The notes: a model not told the origin generated them from the sequence alone. A stretch of DNA of 19,947 nucleotides from CAZMXS01 sp964570325 (GCA_964570325.1 CAZMXS010000083.1:1-19947); one strand, 5' to 3'; shown: positions 7,758 through 16,458, numbered from the stretch's first letter. Translations and numbers: made by a program.

Positions 7758-7786
7758 AGAATATCGGCCGCCGATGGTTCGGTCAA
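7758..7786 (-). promoter_or_regulatory. Candidate sigma-70 promoter giving a leaderless GH94 mRNA
   Basis: On the minus strand TTGACC (7781-7786, five of six) and TATTCT (7758-7763, four of six) are separated by exactly 17 bp. The -10 box ends 7 nt before the GH94 ATG at 7750, so transcription should start at or next to the start codon. No Shine-Dalgarno sequence precedes that ATG, which fits leaderless translation. It lies in the 74-bp gap after PBP1C. Confidence 0.45.
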
Positions 7787-7824
7787 GTGGATATTTCCTT
7801 ATTGTTACCGGATACACCACGCGA

Positions 7825-10125
7825 TTATTCGACGGTTATTTCGATCCGGTCGCCACTGCCGGCGGCGTCCGCGCAAGCGAGCGCATGCCGGCCCGCCTGC
7901 AACGGCCAGAACATGGTTTGCGCGGCAGGTTGCGCGGCCAGCAAACGGTCATCTACAAACCACCACACCGTCGCGTTCGGATCGGCAACCGCGACGGACA
8001 ACGCGAGCTGTTGCGATTGGGCGTTTACCGTCGGATCATATCGAAAAACGCTGCCGGCGGCCGGCGAGACAATCTTCAGTCCCGGTTTTCGCGTCGGGTT
8101 GGGCGCGACTGCACCCGCCCCAGACCGGGTCGCTTGCAGAAAGGCCGCCACCGCAACCGGCCAGACCTCGACGATCTCCGGCTGGTTAAGCCCGGCATCC
8201 GACTCGACGCTGGCAGTTGCCGGCCGATGGACCGGGCAGGGCTGAAAGGTGGAAACGCCCTGCATATAATAATCGGGAACCAACTGTGGACACCATTCGT
8301 TTGGCGGGCAGCCGCTCGCCGCGCAGACCATGCGGGTCTTGATTTCCGGCGGCGGCTCAAACCATGGCCCTGTGCCGGATGGATAGAGCGAACGGAAAAT
8401 ATCCCAGGCCGGCGGCGCGGCCACTTTGCCGCCAATCAGCAACGGCGCCGGGCGGCCGTCTGGATTGCCCACCCACACCCCCACCACATATTCCGGATTA
8501 TAGGCGATCGTCCAAGCGTCGCGCTGCCCGGACGAGGTTCCCGTCTTCCAGGCCACGCCCGGCAGCGCCGCGTCCGCCAAATGGCCGGCCACATCGAGCG
8601 AGCGCTCCGGTCCGCCCAGAATATCCGCCACCAGCCAGCACGCCGCGGGCGAAAAGAGTTCCACGCCCGCCACGGGCGGATCGCTCTCGAGCAGACGATA
8701 TGGCGTAAAAACTCCGCCCCGCGCCAAACCGGCGTACGCGTTGGCCAGATCCAGCAAACGCACCTCGGCATTGCCCAGCACCAGGCCCAGACCATACGTC
8801 CGCGCCGAAGCGCCAATCGTGCGCAATCCTGCCGCCCGCAACCGGTCGTGCAACAGCGGCTGCCCGGCGCGCTCCGCAACCTGCAAAGCGGGAATGTTGA
8901 GCGATTGAATCAGCGCCTCGCGCGCGCTGACCAGACCGGCGAATTGTGCGTTGAAATTGAGCGGCTCGTAGTCCTTAAACTGGCGGGGCACGTCCGCCAG
9001 TACGCAGGCCGGCGTCAGCCAGCCTTGATCAAAAGCCAACGCATAGGCGAACGGTTTGAGCGTTGACCCGGCTGACCGCGGCGCCGCGGCGGCATTCACC
9101 TGCCCCGCCCGTCGGCGGTCGCCGTAATCCGGCGATCCGACCAGCGCGCGCACGGCGCCGGATTTGACCTCGATGATCACCACGGCGATCCCCACCGCGC
9201 CGGCGGGCTGATAATCGGCCGCATATCGCGCCGCGACATCTTCCGCCAGCCGTTGCATTTCCCGGTTCAGCGTGGTTCGCACGACACCGCCGGTCAGGGC
9301 GCCGCCGCGTTCCGACCGCACCAGGTCGCAGAAGTGGGCTGCGGCAAAAGGCGGGGCGGAGCGCCGGCAAGCCACCGGCACCCGGTTGGCCATCGCTTGT
9401 TGCGCGGCCGTGATCAGCCCGGCGGCGGCCATGCGTTCGAGCACATAGGCCCGGCGGTGCGCCGCGCGCGCCGGGTGCCGATCCGGCCGCAGCCGCGCCG
9501 GTGACTGCGGCAAACCGGCCAGCAAGGCCGCTTCGGCCAGGCTCAAATCGGCGGCATCCTTGCCGAAGTAGGCGCGGCTGGCGGCCTGCACACCCTGCAA
9601 GTTGCCGCCGAACGGCGCGCGATTAAGGTATTGCTCGAGCACCTCGGCCTTGGACTGGCGCGCTTCCAATCGAACGGCGGCGCCGAACTCACAGACCTTG
9701 GTCCAGAGCGTGCGCGCGCGCGGCCGCACCAGGCGAATAACCTGTGAAGAGATCGTGGACGCGCCCGAAACGATCCGGCCCGCGGCGATGTCCTGCGCCA
9801 GCGCACGCGCGATCGCCAGCAGATCAATCCCCGGATGCCGCCAGAATCGCCGGTCCTCGGCCGCCACCAGCGCGGCCCCGATCCAATCGCCCGTTTCTGC
9901 CAGCGGCACCGGGCGGCAGTCCAACTCGCCCGGACCCAGCAGACGCCGCAGCGGCGCGCCGTCAGCCGCGCAGAGGATAGTCGCCGCCGGATAAGGCGGG
10001 AGGTCCGCATGATCCAACCCGGCGACCATGAACCACATGCCGGCGAGCAGCGAAGCCGGCGCCGCCAGGCAGAGCGCCAACTGTGCTTTGCGTTTGGCGC
10101 TCTGTATTGATGAACGAAGTTTCAT
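7825..10125 (-). CDS. pbpC: Penicillin-binding protein 1C (bifunctional peptidoglycan synthase)
   Basis: This is a 766-aa class A PBP, close to the E. coli PbpC length. An N-terminal membrane anchor spans about residues 14-36. The GT51 transglycosylase domain follows, with the catalytic Glu in AAEDRRFWRHPG (E90) and STISSQ (123-128). The transpeptidase domain has SxxK as STLK (354-357), SxN as SLN (408-410) and KTGTS (527-531), so both activities look intact. A four-cysteine segment (about 601-632) and a C-terminal BiPBP_C-type beta domain (about 684-766) mark it as PBP1C rather than 1A or 1B. It follows the alpha-2-macroglobulin gene, the widespread yfhM-pbpC arrangement linking envelope repair with protease trapping. 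The ATG at 10125 gives a normal anchor. A TTG at 10209 with AAGGA 5 nt upstream could add 28 hydrophilic residues, and the ATG itself has only a weak ribosome-binding site. Confidence 0.95.
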   Translation of the reverse strand: MKLRSSIQSAKRKAQLALCLAAPASLLAGMWFMVAGLDHADLPPYPAATILCAADGAPLRRLLGPGELDCRPVPLAETGDWIGAALVAAEDRRFWRHPGIDLLAIARALAQDIAAGRIVSGASTISSQVIRLVRPRARTLWTKVCEFGAAVRLEARQSKAEVLEQYLNRAPFGGNLQGVQAASRAYFGKDAADLSLAEAALLAGLPQSPARLRPDRHPARAAHRRAYVLERMAAAGLITAAQQAMANRVPVACRRSAPPFAAAHFCDLVRSERGGALTGGVVRTTLNREMQRLAEDVAARYAADYQPAGAVGIAVVIIEVKSGAVRALVGSPDYGDRRRAGQVNAAAAPRSAGSTLKPFAYALAFDQGWLTPACVLADVPRQFKDYEPLNFNAQFAGLVSAREALIQSLNIPALQVAERAGQPLLHDRLRAAGLRTIGASARTYGLGLVLGNAEVRLLDLANAYAGLARGGVFTPYRLLESDPPVAGVELFSPAACWLVADILGGPERSLDVAGHLADAALPGVAWKTGTSSGQRDAWTIAYNPEYVVGVWVGNPDGRPAPLLIGGKVAAPPAWDIFRSLYPSGTGPWFEPPPEIKTRMVCAASGCPPNEWCPQLVPDYYMQGVSTFQPCPVHRPATASVESDAGLNQPEIVEVWPVAVAAFLQATRSGAGAVAPNPTRKPGLKIVSPAAGSVFRYDPTVNAQSQQLALSVAVADPNATVWWFVDDRLLAAQPAAQTMFWPLQAGRHALACADAAGSGDRIEITVE

Positions 10126-10140
10126 ATTTTCGTCAGCCTG

Positions 10141-10156
10141 GTTGCCAACCGGCAAC
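10141..10156 (-). other. Small hairpin just upstream of the PBP1C start
   Basis: GTTGCC and GGCAAC pair perfectly over 6 bp around a 4-nt loop, 15 nt before the ATG at 10125. There is no T-run, so it is not a terminator. In mRNA it would sit against the ribosome-binding region. It lies in the 190-bp gap between the macroglobulin stop and the ATG, which otherwise shows no gene. Confidence 0.35.
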
Positions 10157-10315
10157 TCGGGTTCGTTCTGCTGTTCGGAGCACGGGCATCCGGCCTCTAT
10201 TTCCCCCAACCTCTTCCTTATTCCTCACAGGGGACGCCCATGCTCCCATCCGAAGCGCAAGCGGAATGCCCGAGCTGCTTTCCCGCGCGGATGAACCTCC
10301 TCGCGCATGCGCAGC

Positions 10316-13300
10316 CTACTCCAACACCCGCACCGTGCCCGCTCCATGAACGCTTCGGATTTCCGGATCGTACATGCAACTGGCATCCGCCGGCGGCAGC
10401 GCGAACACGCCGGGAGTGACCGCGCGGGCAGCGTAATAATAAACCGACTTGCCGCCAAGGGGGCCGGTGAACAGCAACAGGCGGTCGTCGCGAATATCGC
10501 GCGCCCGGCACCATTGCGATTTTTCCCCCACCCACGGCACAAGCTGCGAGGTTGCGAGTTCCGGGTTTTCAATTTCAAAACCGGCGGGCAGCAGCTCGGC
10601 AATGACGACGTTATCGAGCATTTGCCCGAGCGGCTCGATGGTCAGGCGCACAACAGCCAATTCACCCTGTCGGAAGTCCATTGTGGCGCGCGGAGTACCG
10701 TCCACGTTCAGGAACTCCCGCCGGATTTTCAGGCGCTGATCCAGCTCCTCAACGGCGCCGATAGTCGGTACGCCGGCGGCGCGCCAACTGAAGAAGATGC
10801 GCCCGGGACCGGCGTTTGAAAGCGCCACGGCCGCGCCGGGCCGATTGGTCCAGATTTGTCGGAAAGGCGCCGCGGTGTTCACCACGGCGGGCGCCTGACC
10901 GTCCCACGTCAGCGCGGCGCGGCTGGGCGGATTTGACACGGTGTGGCGCGCGTAATACTTGCCGAGCGCCATCAGCGCCAGCGCGTTCTCCTGAGTCGTC
11001 TGCCAACGGTTGTCGCGCTTCAGATCGTCCAAGCGCTGAACCAGCAGATCCACGGTCGGATGCTGCGGTTCGAGATCAAGCCAGGCGCTTAACAAGAGCG
11101 CGGCATCGCGGGCGGCGCTGTTCAGGCACCCGGCCAACTGGCGCTGATCGGGCAATTGGAGCGGGTCCACGCCGCCGATCAATTCCATGGCCGCGCGCGG
11201 CTGGCCGGCCAGGATTAGCGCGGCGGCCAGATGCACGCGAGCGCTGACGCGCAAGTCAGCGGCCTGTTCGCGCAACCGATCCATCCAGCCGCCTTGCGGC
11301 CGCCCCGCCAGGGCCATGATATAGCAGGCGTAGGCGCGCTCCTCCATCTCGTCCTGCCAGTTATCGCTGTCCGGCCCGCCGTGCGCGCCGAGCGGGGCGG
11401 CCAGGCGCTCGGCCACGTAATCCTGCGCCGCGCGCAGCCGGTCGGCCGGCACGTCGAATCCGGCGCGCGCCGCTTCCGTCAGGAAGTGCGTGGCATAAAG
11501 GGAGCCCCATGAATAGATCGCGCCATCCGTGGGCCACGCGGCAAATCCGCCGATGCCTCTTTGCATGGAAAGAGCGCGCAGCACGCATTCGCCCACCAAG
11601 TGGCCGGTCTCCATCCGACCAACCGATTCCGGGCGCAATTCGCGCGCCAGATCGGCCAGGTAGAGCAGCGGGAATCCCATCGAGACCGTCTGCTCAATGC
11701 ACCCATAGGGGTACTGCAACAGGTAATTCAGCGCGCCGCTCAATTGGATGGAAGGCCGGGCCGCGCACCACAGTTGCATCTCAAACGGTTGCGCCAACCA
11801 GTCCGCTGGCGGCCGCAGCCAGGCCTGCGCCCCCGCCGCGAGCACGCCGGCGCCGGCCGCGCCGGCCAGCGCGGCCGGCGGCCGCACGGCCAATTCCACG
11901 GTTTCCTCAAAACGTTCCGCGCCGCCGGTCACCACGCACCGGACAGTGGCCCGGCCCGGCGTCGTTCCAGCTTTCAATCCGACCGGAACAGCCAGTTGCC
12001 GGCCGGCCGCCAACATCGCCGGGACCGGCGGCTGATAGACGCTCAGCGGTCCGGCGCATTCCACCTGGATATTCAGCGCGACATCCGACCCGGTTTCATT
12101 GAAGATATTCAGCAGCGCCCGGCACGTGTCGCCGGGCGTCATGAACCGCGGCAGGCTGCTCAATACCACCAACGGACGCTTGACGATCACCGCGGACTCA
12201 GCCGACCCCATCTGCTCGCGGCCAATTGCCACGGCCATCAGCCGCAGGCGGCCGGCAAATTCGGGCACATCAAAGTTTGCCGTTGCGACGCCGTTGGAAT
12301 CGGTTCGCAGCTTGGAAACCCATAGCGCGACCGGCACGAAGCGCCGCGCGCTGATCGGATTGAGGCGTTTGCGCAGCGCGCCGGCATCGCCGCCGGGCGG
12401 CGAGGCGGCCGATCCGGCGTTATCGTCCACAATCGGCAGCAGTTCGCTATACAAGTCGCACAGCTCCACTCCCAAACCACGCCGCGCGCAGAAAAAGCTC
12501 AACGGATCGGGCGTCGCAAAATCGGTCAACATGCAAATACCTTCATCCACCGCCGCGATCATCGCCTCAATCTCCGCCGCCGGCGCGCCATCCGCGCCCG
12601 TCACTTTCAATTCGGCGGTCAACCGCGCGCCGGGCCGGATTTCCGCCGGCGCGGCAATCGCCGTGTTCAAACGGCGATTCGGGGGCGTGACCATCAATGG
12701 AATGGCGCCGGCCGCGCGATGCGCGGTCCACAACTCCGCGCCCCGCACCGGCCGGACCACGGAAACCACGCAGTAAACATTAGGCGGGTAGTCCGCGCCA
12801 ATGGGCAATTCCACCTCCGCCGTGTTTTTATCCAACTGCAACTGGCGATGTTCCCGCACGCGGTCGGATTCGATCGTCAGCAGCGCCGCGCCGCTGAACG
12901 GCGCCTTGATCATCAGCCGCGCGGTGTCGCCGGGCGCATAGCGTTCTCGATCCAAGGTTAGTTCCACGCGCTCCGGTTTGTCCATGGCCCAGTTGACCCA
13001 ATCCTGGTCCGGCGCGCAGGCATTCAAGCGCCAGCCGGCGGACGCCCCGCCCGCCGGATCCGCCACGATCAGCGCAAACTCGCCGGACTGCTCCAACTTG
13101 AAGCGGTACGTCCCCCGCCCTGCGGTTAGCGCCACCGATGCGGATTGCACCGGCGTCAGGCGTCGTCGCGATTCATACACATAAGTTCCGTCGGACTGTT
13201 TGCGCAGCAGCGTCGTCCACTGCACGGCATTCAGCGTGACCGTCACTTCCCGCAAGTCATCGGCGGCGGCGCCGTCCGGCCGCGCCGCCGCGATTTCCAC

Positions 13301-15781
13301 GTTTTGCTCGGCGCCCAAACGAATCACGCCGCCGCCAATCGGCGGCTTCAATCCGATATAGTATGGATACGGATCCACCGGCCGCGACGCATAGGTGGAA
13401 ACGGAGCGCCCGCTGGCCTCCACCACGGTGCCCATGAGAATCGCTTTCAACGCCGCGGGCGGTCGCAACCCGGCGGGAAGATCGGCGGTGAAATGCGCCG
13501 CGCCCTGATCGTCCAGCCGCGTGGCGCCAATCTCCCGATGTAGCGCATTGAATTCTTTCTCGGGATCGCTGAACACAAAATCCGGGAAGTTCGTGGAAAC
13601 AAACGGCGCCGGCTCCAACGCCAGCCGCGCGCTGGCCGGCAATCCGGCCGCCGGGCGGCCGAATAAATAAGCCGCGCTAACATCCAGTGCCAACGCCGAT
13701 CCGCCCCGACCGCGCTCGGGCGTCAATTGCAGCGCCACCTTGATCTGCGGCGGGACGAACTCCTCCAATCCGACTTTCGCCGTCCCCAGCCCGCCACCGC
13801 CGGCCGGCAGCGCCGCTTCGAGCGTATAACGCCCGGTTGGCAAGAAGTCCGGCCACACCACGGAAAACTCGGCTACGCCGACGGCGTCCAACACGGCCTG
13901 TTCCCGCCGGAACACCCGCCCATCCGGCCGAACCACCCGCAATTCGATCGGAAACGGATCGGGACACGCCAGCCGCGCGCCGCGCACGACGCAAACCACG
14001 CGCGCGGTTTCGGCGGGCCGATAGATGCCGCGGTCGGTAAACACGCAGGCCTCGTAGCGATCACCCGGATAAGCCGGACCCGCCACGGCCTCGCCGAACT
14101 CCACCCGGCCGCGGTTGAGTTCGAGGAAACTCAAATCGCCGCCCTTCGCGGCGGTGACCAGGAACGGCTCTTCGGTCGTTGCGGCGAGCGTGTAATCCAA
14201 ACGGGCCACACCGTCCGGCCCCGTGCGGGTTGAACCGAGTTCTTGGTTCGCCGTCGTGAACAGGCGCACTTCGGCGTCGGCGATCGGCGCGCCGTCACGC
14301 AGGCTGGTCACCCAAACCAGCAGCCCATCACGCCAGCGCTTGGCACTAAGGCCCAGATCGGTTACGACCACCAAACGGCTGGCAGCGCCAGCCTGGGCAT
14401 TGTGCACGGTCAACAGATACGTCCCGGACGGTTCTGAATCCGGCACAAGATCTCGCAGATTGACGGGCAGTTCCCGCACCACATTGGCGGGGACATTCAC
14501 GGCATAGGCGCGCTCGCCCAGCAATCGGGTCAAGCCCTGCGCATGCGCCGGCTCATTCCAACCCCAAAAGTTTTCAAAACGACCCGTCTCGCGCATGGCA
14601 TAGAAAACCAGGTTATTAGCGAACACCCGTTCCACCGTTGCCGTGAAACTCCGGAGATTGACGGTGGAAATGGATAGCGCCAGGCTGCCGCGTGGCGAGA
14701 GGTAACGGCCGGAGCCCGTAAAGGCCAGCGCGGGCGGCCGATCCGGAAACTGAACGCGCCGGACAATGTCGTTGGTCAGCGCGACGCCATTGACATCGGC
14801 CAGGCCGGCCTTGAAACGAACGGTATAGAGCTTGCCGGGCGCGAAATCGCCGACGAGGCGGAAACCGGCCCCTTCCCACCAATCCAGTTGCTGCAGACTG
14901 AAAGCGGTTGGCGGCTCAACGGAGACTTTATCCGCCAGCGCGGCATCCGCCATGATATTCGCCGAGAAGCGAGCTATGATTTCGGGCTGCTCGAACGAAT
15001 CGCTGTTCGCCTCAACTCCGGCTAGCGTCAAATGACGCGCGACGTTGATGCCCAGCACCGTCAACTCTTCGACAAAACCCGCGCCGCCCGCCGCCGGCAG
15101 ACCGGGCTCAAGGCGCACCGCGAGGGTGTCCACCGGCGCGGTGGCGGTGCGGATCAAGACATTGCGCAGGCGTGGTTCGCCGACCAGCTCATAATCCAGC
15201 GCCTTGCCCAATCCGTATTCAATGCGCAGGAAAGATTTCAAACGCGGCAAATCCGGCGGGGCGTTGAATTCCAGCCGCAGCGTTACCTGCCGATCCGCCG
15301 TGATGCCGGCCTGGCTGACGCCCAGCAGTTTCAACGGCTCGGTGACAAACTCAATCGGCGCGGCCGGCTGCAAGCCATGTTCCTTGAAGACAAGCGCCGC
15401 CGGATCAAGCGCCACCGTATAGGCGGAACACGGCGGCCAATTGGAATCCGGGCGAAATTCGAGATCGCGCGGCGTGCTCCAGCGGAACTGGCCCGCGACC
15501 GGCGGCATGAAACGCGCGGGCCCGCGCGGCAACCACAGGCCGATCTGGTCACCGGCCACGACATCCTGCGAAAACCGCCAGCCGATACTGTCGCGCCCCG
15601 TAGCGATGGCCGGCACGGACGCCGATTCGATTCGCAAACGCGCCTTGGCCGGCGCAGCCGAACGGTTCACAACGGGCGGCGTCCCCCGGTGATCAACGCG
15701 GAAAACAGCCCATGCATTCAAAATGAAAAACGCAAGCGCAAGCAGAAACCATTTGTGGCGGGAAACAAAGTGAGCAGACAT
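10316..15781 (-). CDS. Bacterial alpha-2-macroglobulin with intact thioester motif (YfhM-like)
   Basis: This 1821-aa envelope protein belongs to the bacterial macroglobulin family, thought to trap attacking proteases by covalent linkage after bait cleavage. Residues about 10-28 are a hydrophobic anchor with no lipobox cysteine. A series of MG-type beta domains follows, including the family signature DRGIYRPAET (from about 583) and the VDEGICMLTDF region (about 1077). The thioester sequence YGCIEQ has Cys1361 and Gln1364, so the reactive bond can form. The alpha-helical thioester domain follows (GIGGFAAWPTDG). A C-terminal macroglobulin domain includes FRQGELAVVRL (about 1702). E. coli YfhM is a lipoprotein, so the plain anchor is a difference. 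The ATG at 15781 has AAGGAG (15790-15795) 8 nt upstream; a longer in-frame start at 15841 lacks support. The pbpC gene follows downstream in the same direction, probably as one operon. Confidence 0.95.
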   Translation of the reverse strand: MSAHFVSRHKWFLLALAFFILNAWAVFRVDHRGTPPVVNRSAAPAKARLRIESASVPAIATGRDSIGWRFSQDVVAGDQIGLWLPRGPARFMPPVAGQFRWSTPRDLEFRPDSNWPPCSAYTVALDPAALVFKEHGLQPAAPIEFVTEPLKLLGVSQAGITADRQVTLRLEFNAPPDLPRLKSFLRIEYGLGKALDYELVGEPRLRNVLIRTATAPVDTLAVRLEPGLPAAGGAGFVEELTVLGINVARHLTLAGVEANSDSFEQPEIIARFSANIMADAALADKVSVEPPTAFSLQQLDWWEGAGFRLVGDFAPGKLYTVRFKAGLADVNGVALTNDIVRRVQFPDRPPALAFTGSGRYLSPRGSLALSISTVNLRSFTATVERVFANNLVFYAMRETGRFENFWGWNEPAHAQGLTRLLGERAYAVNVPANVVRELPVNLRDLVPDSEPSGTYLLTVHNAQAGAASRLVVVTDLGLSAKRWRDGLLVWVTSLRDGAPIADAEVRLFTTANQELGSTRTGPDGVARLDYTLAATTEEPFLVTAAKGGDLSFLELNRGRVEFGEAVAGPAYPGDRYEACVFTDRGIYRPAETARVVCVVRGARLACPDPFPIELRVVRPDGRVFRREQAVLDAVGVAEFSVVWPDFLPTGRYTLEAALPAGGGGLGTAKVGLEEFVPPQIKVALQLTPERGRGGSALALDVSAAYLFGRPAAGLPASARLALEPAPFVSTNFPDFVFSDPEKEFNALHREIGATRLDDQGAAHFTADLPAGLRPPAALKAILMGTVVEASGRSVSTYASRPVDPYPYYIGLKPPIGGGVIRLGAEQNVEIAAARPDGAAADDLREVTVTLNAVQWTTLLRKQSDGTYVYESRRRLTPVQSASVALTAGRGTYRFKLEQSGEFALIVADPAGGASAGWRLNACAPDQDWVNWAMDKPERVELTLDRERYAPGDTARLMIKAPFSGAALLTIESDRVREHRQLQLDKNTAEVELPIGADYPPNVYCVVSVVRPVRGAELWTAHRAAGAIPLMVTPPNRRLNTAIAAPAEIRPGARLTAELKVTGADGAPAAEIEAMIAAVDEGICMLTDFATPDPLSFFCARRGLGVELCDLYSELLPIVDDNAGSAASPPGGDAGALRKRLNPISARRFVPVALWVSKLRTDSNGVATANFDVPEFAGRLRLMAVAIGREQMGSAESAVIVKRPLVVLSSLPRFMTPGDTCRALLNIFNETGSDVALNIQVECAGPLSVYQPPVPAMLAAGRQLAVPVGLKAGTTPGRATVRCVVTGGAERFEETVELAVRPPAALAGAAGAGVLAAGAQAWLRPPADWLAQPFEMQLWCAARPSIQLSGALNYLLQYPYGCIEQTVSMGFPLLYLADLARELRPESVGRMETGHLVGECVLRALSMQRGIGGFAAWPTDGAIYSWGSLYATHFLTEAARAGFDVPADRLRAAQDYVAERLAAPLGAHGGPDSDNWQDEMEERAYACYIMALAGRPQGGWMDRLREQAADLRVSARVHLAAALILAGQPRAAMELIGGVDPLQLPDQRQLAGCLNSAARDAALLLSAWLDLEPQHPTVDLLVQRLDDLKRDNRWQTTQENALALMALGKYYARHTVSNPPSRAALTWDGQAPAVVNTAAPFRQIWTNRPGAAVALSNAGPGRIFFSWRAAGVPTIGAVEELDQRLKIRREFLNVDGTPRATMDFRQGELAVVRLTIEPLGQMLDNVVIAELLPAGFEIENPELATSQLVPWVGEKSQWCRARDIRDDRLLLFTGPLGGKSVYYYAARAVTPGVFALPPADASCMYDPEIRSVHGAGTVRVLE

Positions 15782-15841
15782 GAACCAAACTCCTTCAATA
15801 ATTAGCGGACAAGCACAGGTACAGACGGCGCAAACCGACAC

Positions 15842-16018
15842 TTATTCACCGACGGCAACCATCCGCAGTTCATTGGGCGGAGCATGAGTTCTATCGCGAG
15901 CGGGAGAAAAGACAACGGGTTCACGCCATGGCGGACGGCCGACCAACGGGAAGACAGCAGCGCGACTTGTCAAAGCCGATAATGCGGGGAGAATCTCCTT
16001 AAATATCCGGGCGGACAT
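15842..16018 (-). CDS. Doubtful 58-aa small ORF upstream of the macroglobulin gene
   Basis: This ATG-started 58-aa reading frame (MSARIFKEILPALSAL...) ends 60 bp before the macroglobulin ATG in the same direction. I do not recognise it. Its C-terminal half is rich in Pro and Arg, and it has no transmembrane segment or obvious domain. An AGGA lies upstream but about 11 nt from the ATG, rather far. It could be a leader peptide of the operon or chance. Confidence 0.15.
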   Translation of the reverse strand: MSARIFKEILPALSALTSRAAVFPLVGRPPWREPVVFSPARDRTHAPPNELRMVAVGE

Positions 16019-16076
16019 GACGACACAAATCCTATGTAAGTTGTTGATAGTAAATGACTTAAAAAATGAATACAAA

Positions 16077-16123
16077 AAACGCAACAATTCGTGAGCGGCT
16101 GAATTTCATGTCTTGTTGCGTTT
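16077..16123 (-). terminator. Structured element: 11-bp inverted repeat with T-run on the minus strand
   Basis: AAACGCAACAA (16077-16087) and TTGTTGCGTTT (16113-16123) are perfect inverted repeats around 25 nt. An alternative fold uses 9 bp of these arms plus an inner AATTC/GAATT stem. On the minus strand the 3' arm runs into six T residues (16074-16079), as in an intrinsic terminator. No minus-strand gene precedes it, so it may end a small RNA, attenuate the macroglobulin operon, or be a protein-binding dyad. Confidence 0.4.
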
Positions 16124-16179
16124 ATCATATCCACTTTTCCTGACGCATACACCTTTGCCCCGCGAAGTGCAATAGAATG

Positions 16180-16207
16180 ATGATAAAATAGCGATGCATT
16201 GTTCTAA
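16180..16207 (-). promoter_or_regulatory. Candidate promoter reading toward the structured element
   Basis: On the minus strand TTAGAA (16202-16207) and TATCAT (16180-16185) are 16 bp apart. The -10 matches five of six consensus bases, but the -35 only three. Transcription would begin near 16173 and reach the T-run at 16074 after about 100 nt. It could serve a small RNA or the macroglobulin-pbpC operon. In AT-rich DNA such matches arise easily. Confidence 0.2.
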
Positions 16208-16410
16208 TACTCTCTTTCAAAGGGCTGCAGAATGGTCCCCGCGCTCTGGCCAGGGTTCGTCTTGCGCCATTTGGAGCCGCCAAGGCTCCGAGTCTTGCAA
16301 CAGCTTGTTTCGCAAACGCGCGCTTGCAACGGCCGGGTGATCGCGCCGAACATCGGGAAGTGTCTATTTGCGCAAAACAAGGTGTTGTTTCCGCAGCGAC
16401 CAACATTAGC

Positions 16411-16438
16411 TCGACAACGGCGCGGGCGGGGCCATACT
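16411..16438 (+). promoter_or_regulatory. Candidate promoter for glutamate dehydrogenase
   Basis: TCGACA (16411-16416, five of six) and CATACT (16433-16438, four of six) are separated by 16 bp. Transcription would begin near 16445, leaving a leader of about 14 nt that just contains the AGGAGG site at 16446-16451. The GC-rich spacer and very short leader make this uncertain. Confidence 0.3.
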
Positions 16439-16458
16439 GGATCCAGAGGAGGCGTTGC

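Larger units (their letters stand above)
15782..16458. other. 677-bp AT-rich divergent intergenic region
   Basis: This region separates the macroglobulin and glutamate dehydrogenase genes, which diverge. Bases about 16021-16210 are clearly AT-rich against the GC-rich surroundings. It holds the structured element at 16077-16123, a GGAGCC/GGCTCC hairpin (16273-16289), two copies of CTTGCAAC (16294-16301 and 16323-16330) and the candidate gdh promoter at 16411-16438. A weak minus-strand small ORF lies at 15842-16018. No RNA gene family is recognisable. Confidence 0.6.

Noticed and set aside
7741..9066. Plus-strand open frame of 441 codons opposite PBP1C
   Set aside because: It lies antisense to intact transpeptidase motifs and has an Arg-rich composition with no domain.
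16125..16197. 24-codon minus-strand ORF (MHRYFIII...) in the intergenic region
   Set aside because: It is very short, with a purine-rich stretch about 12 nt upstream but no family or conservation evidence. It would also start upstream of the candidate transcription start.
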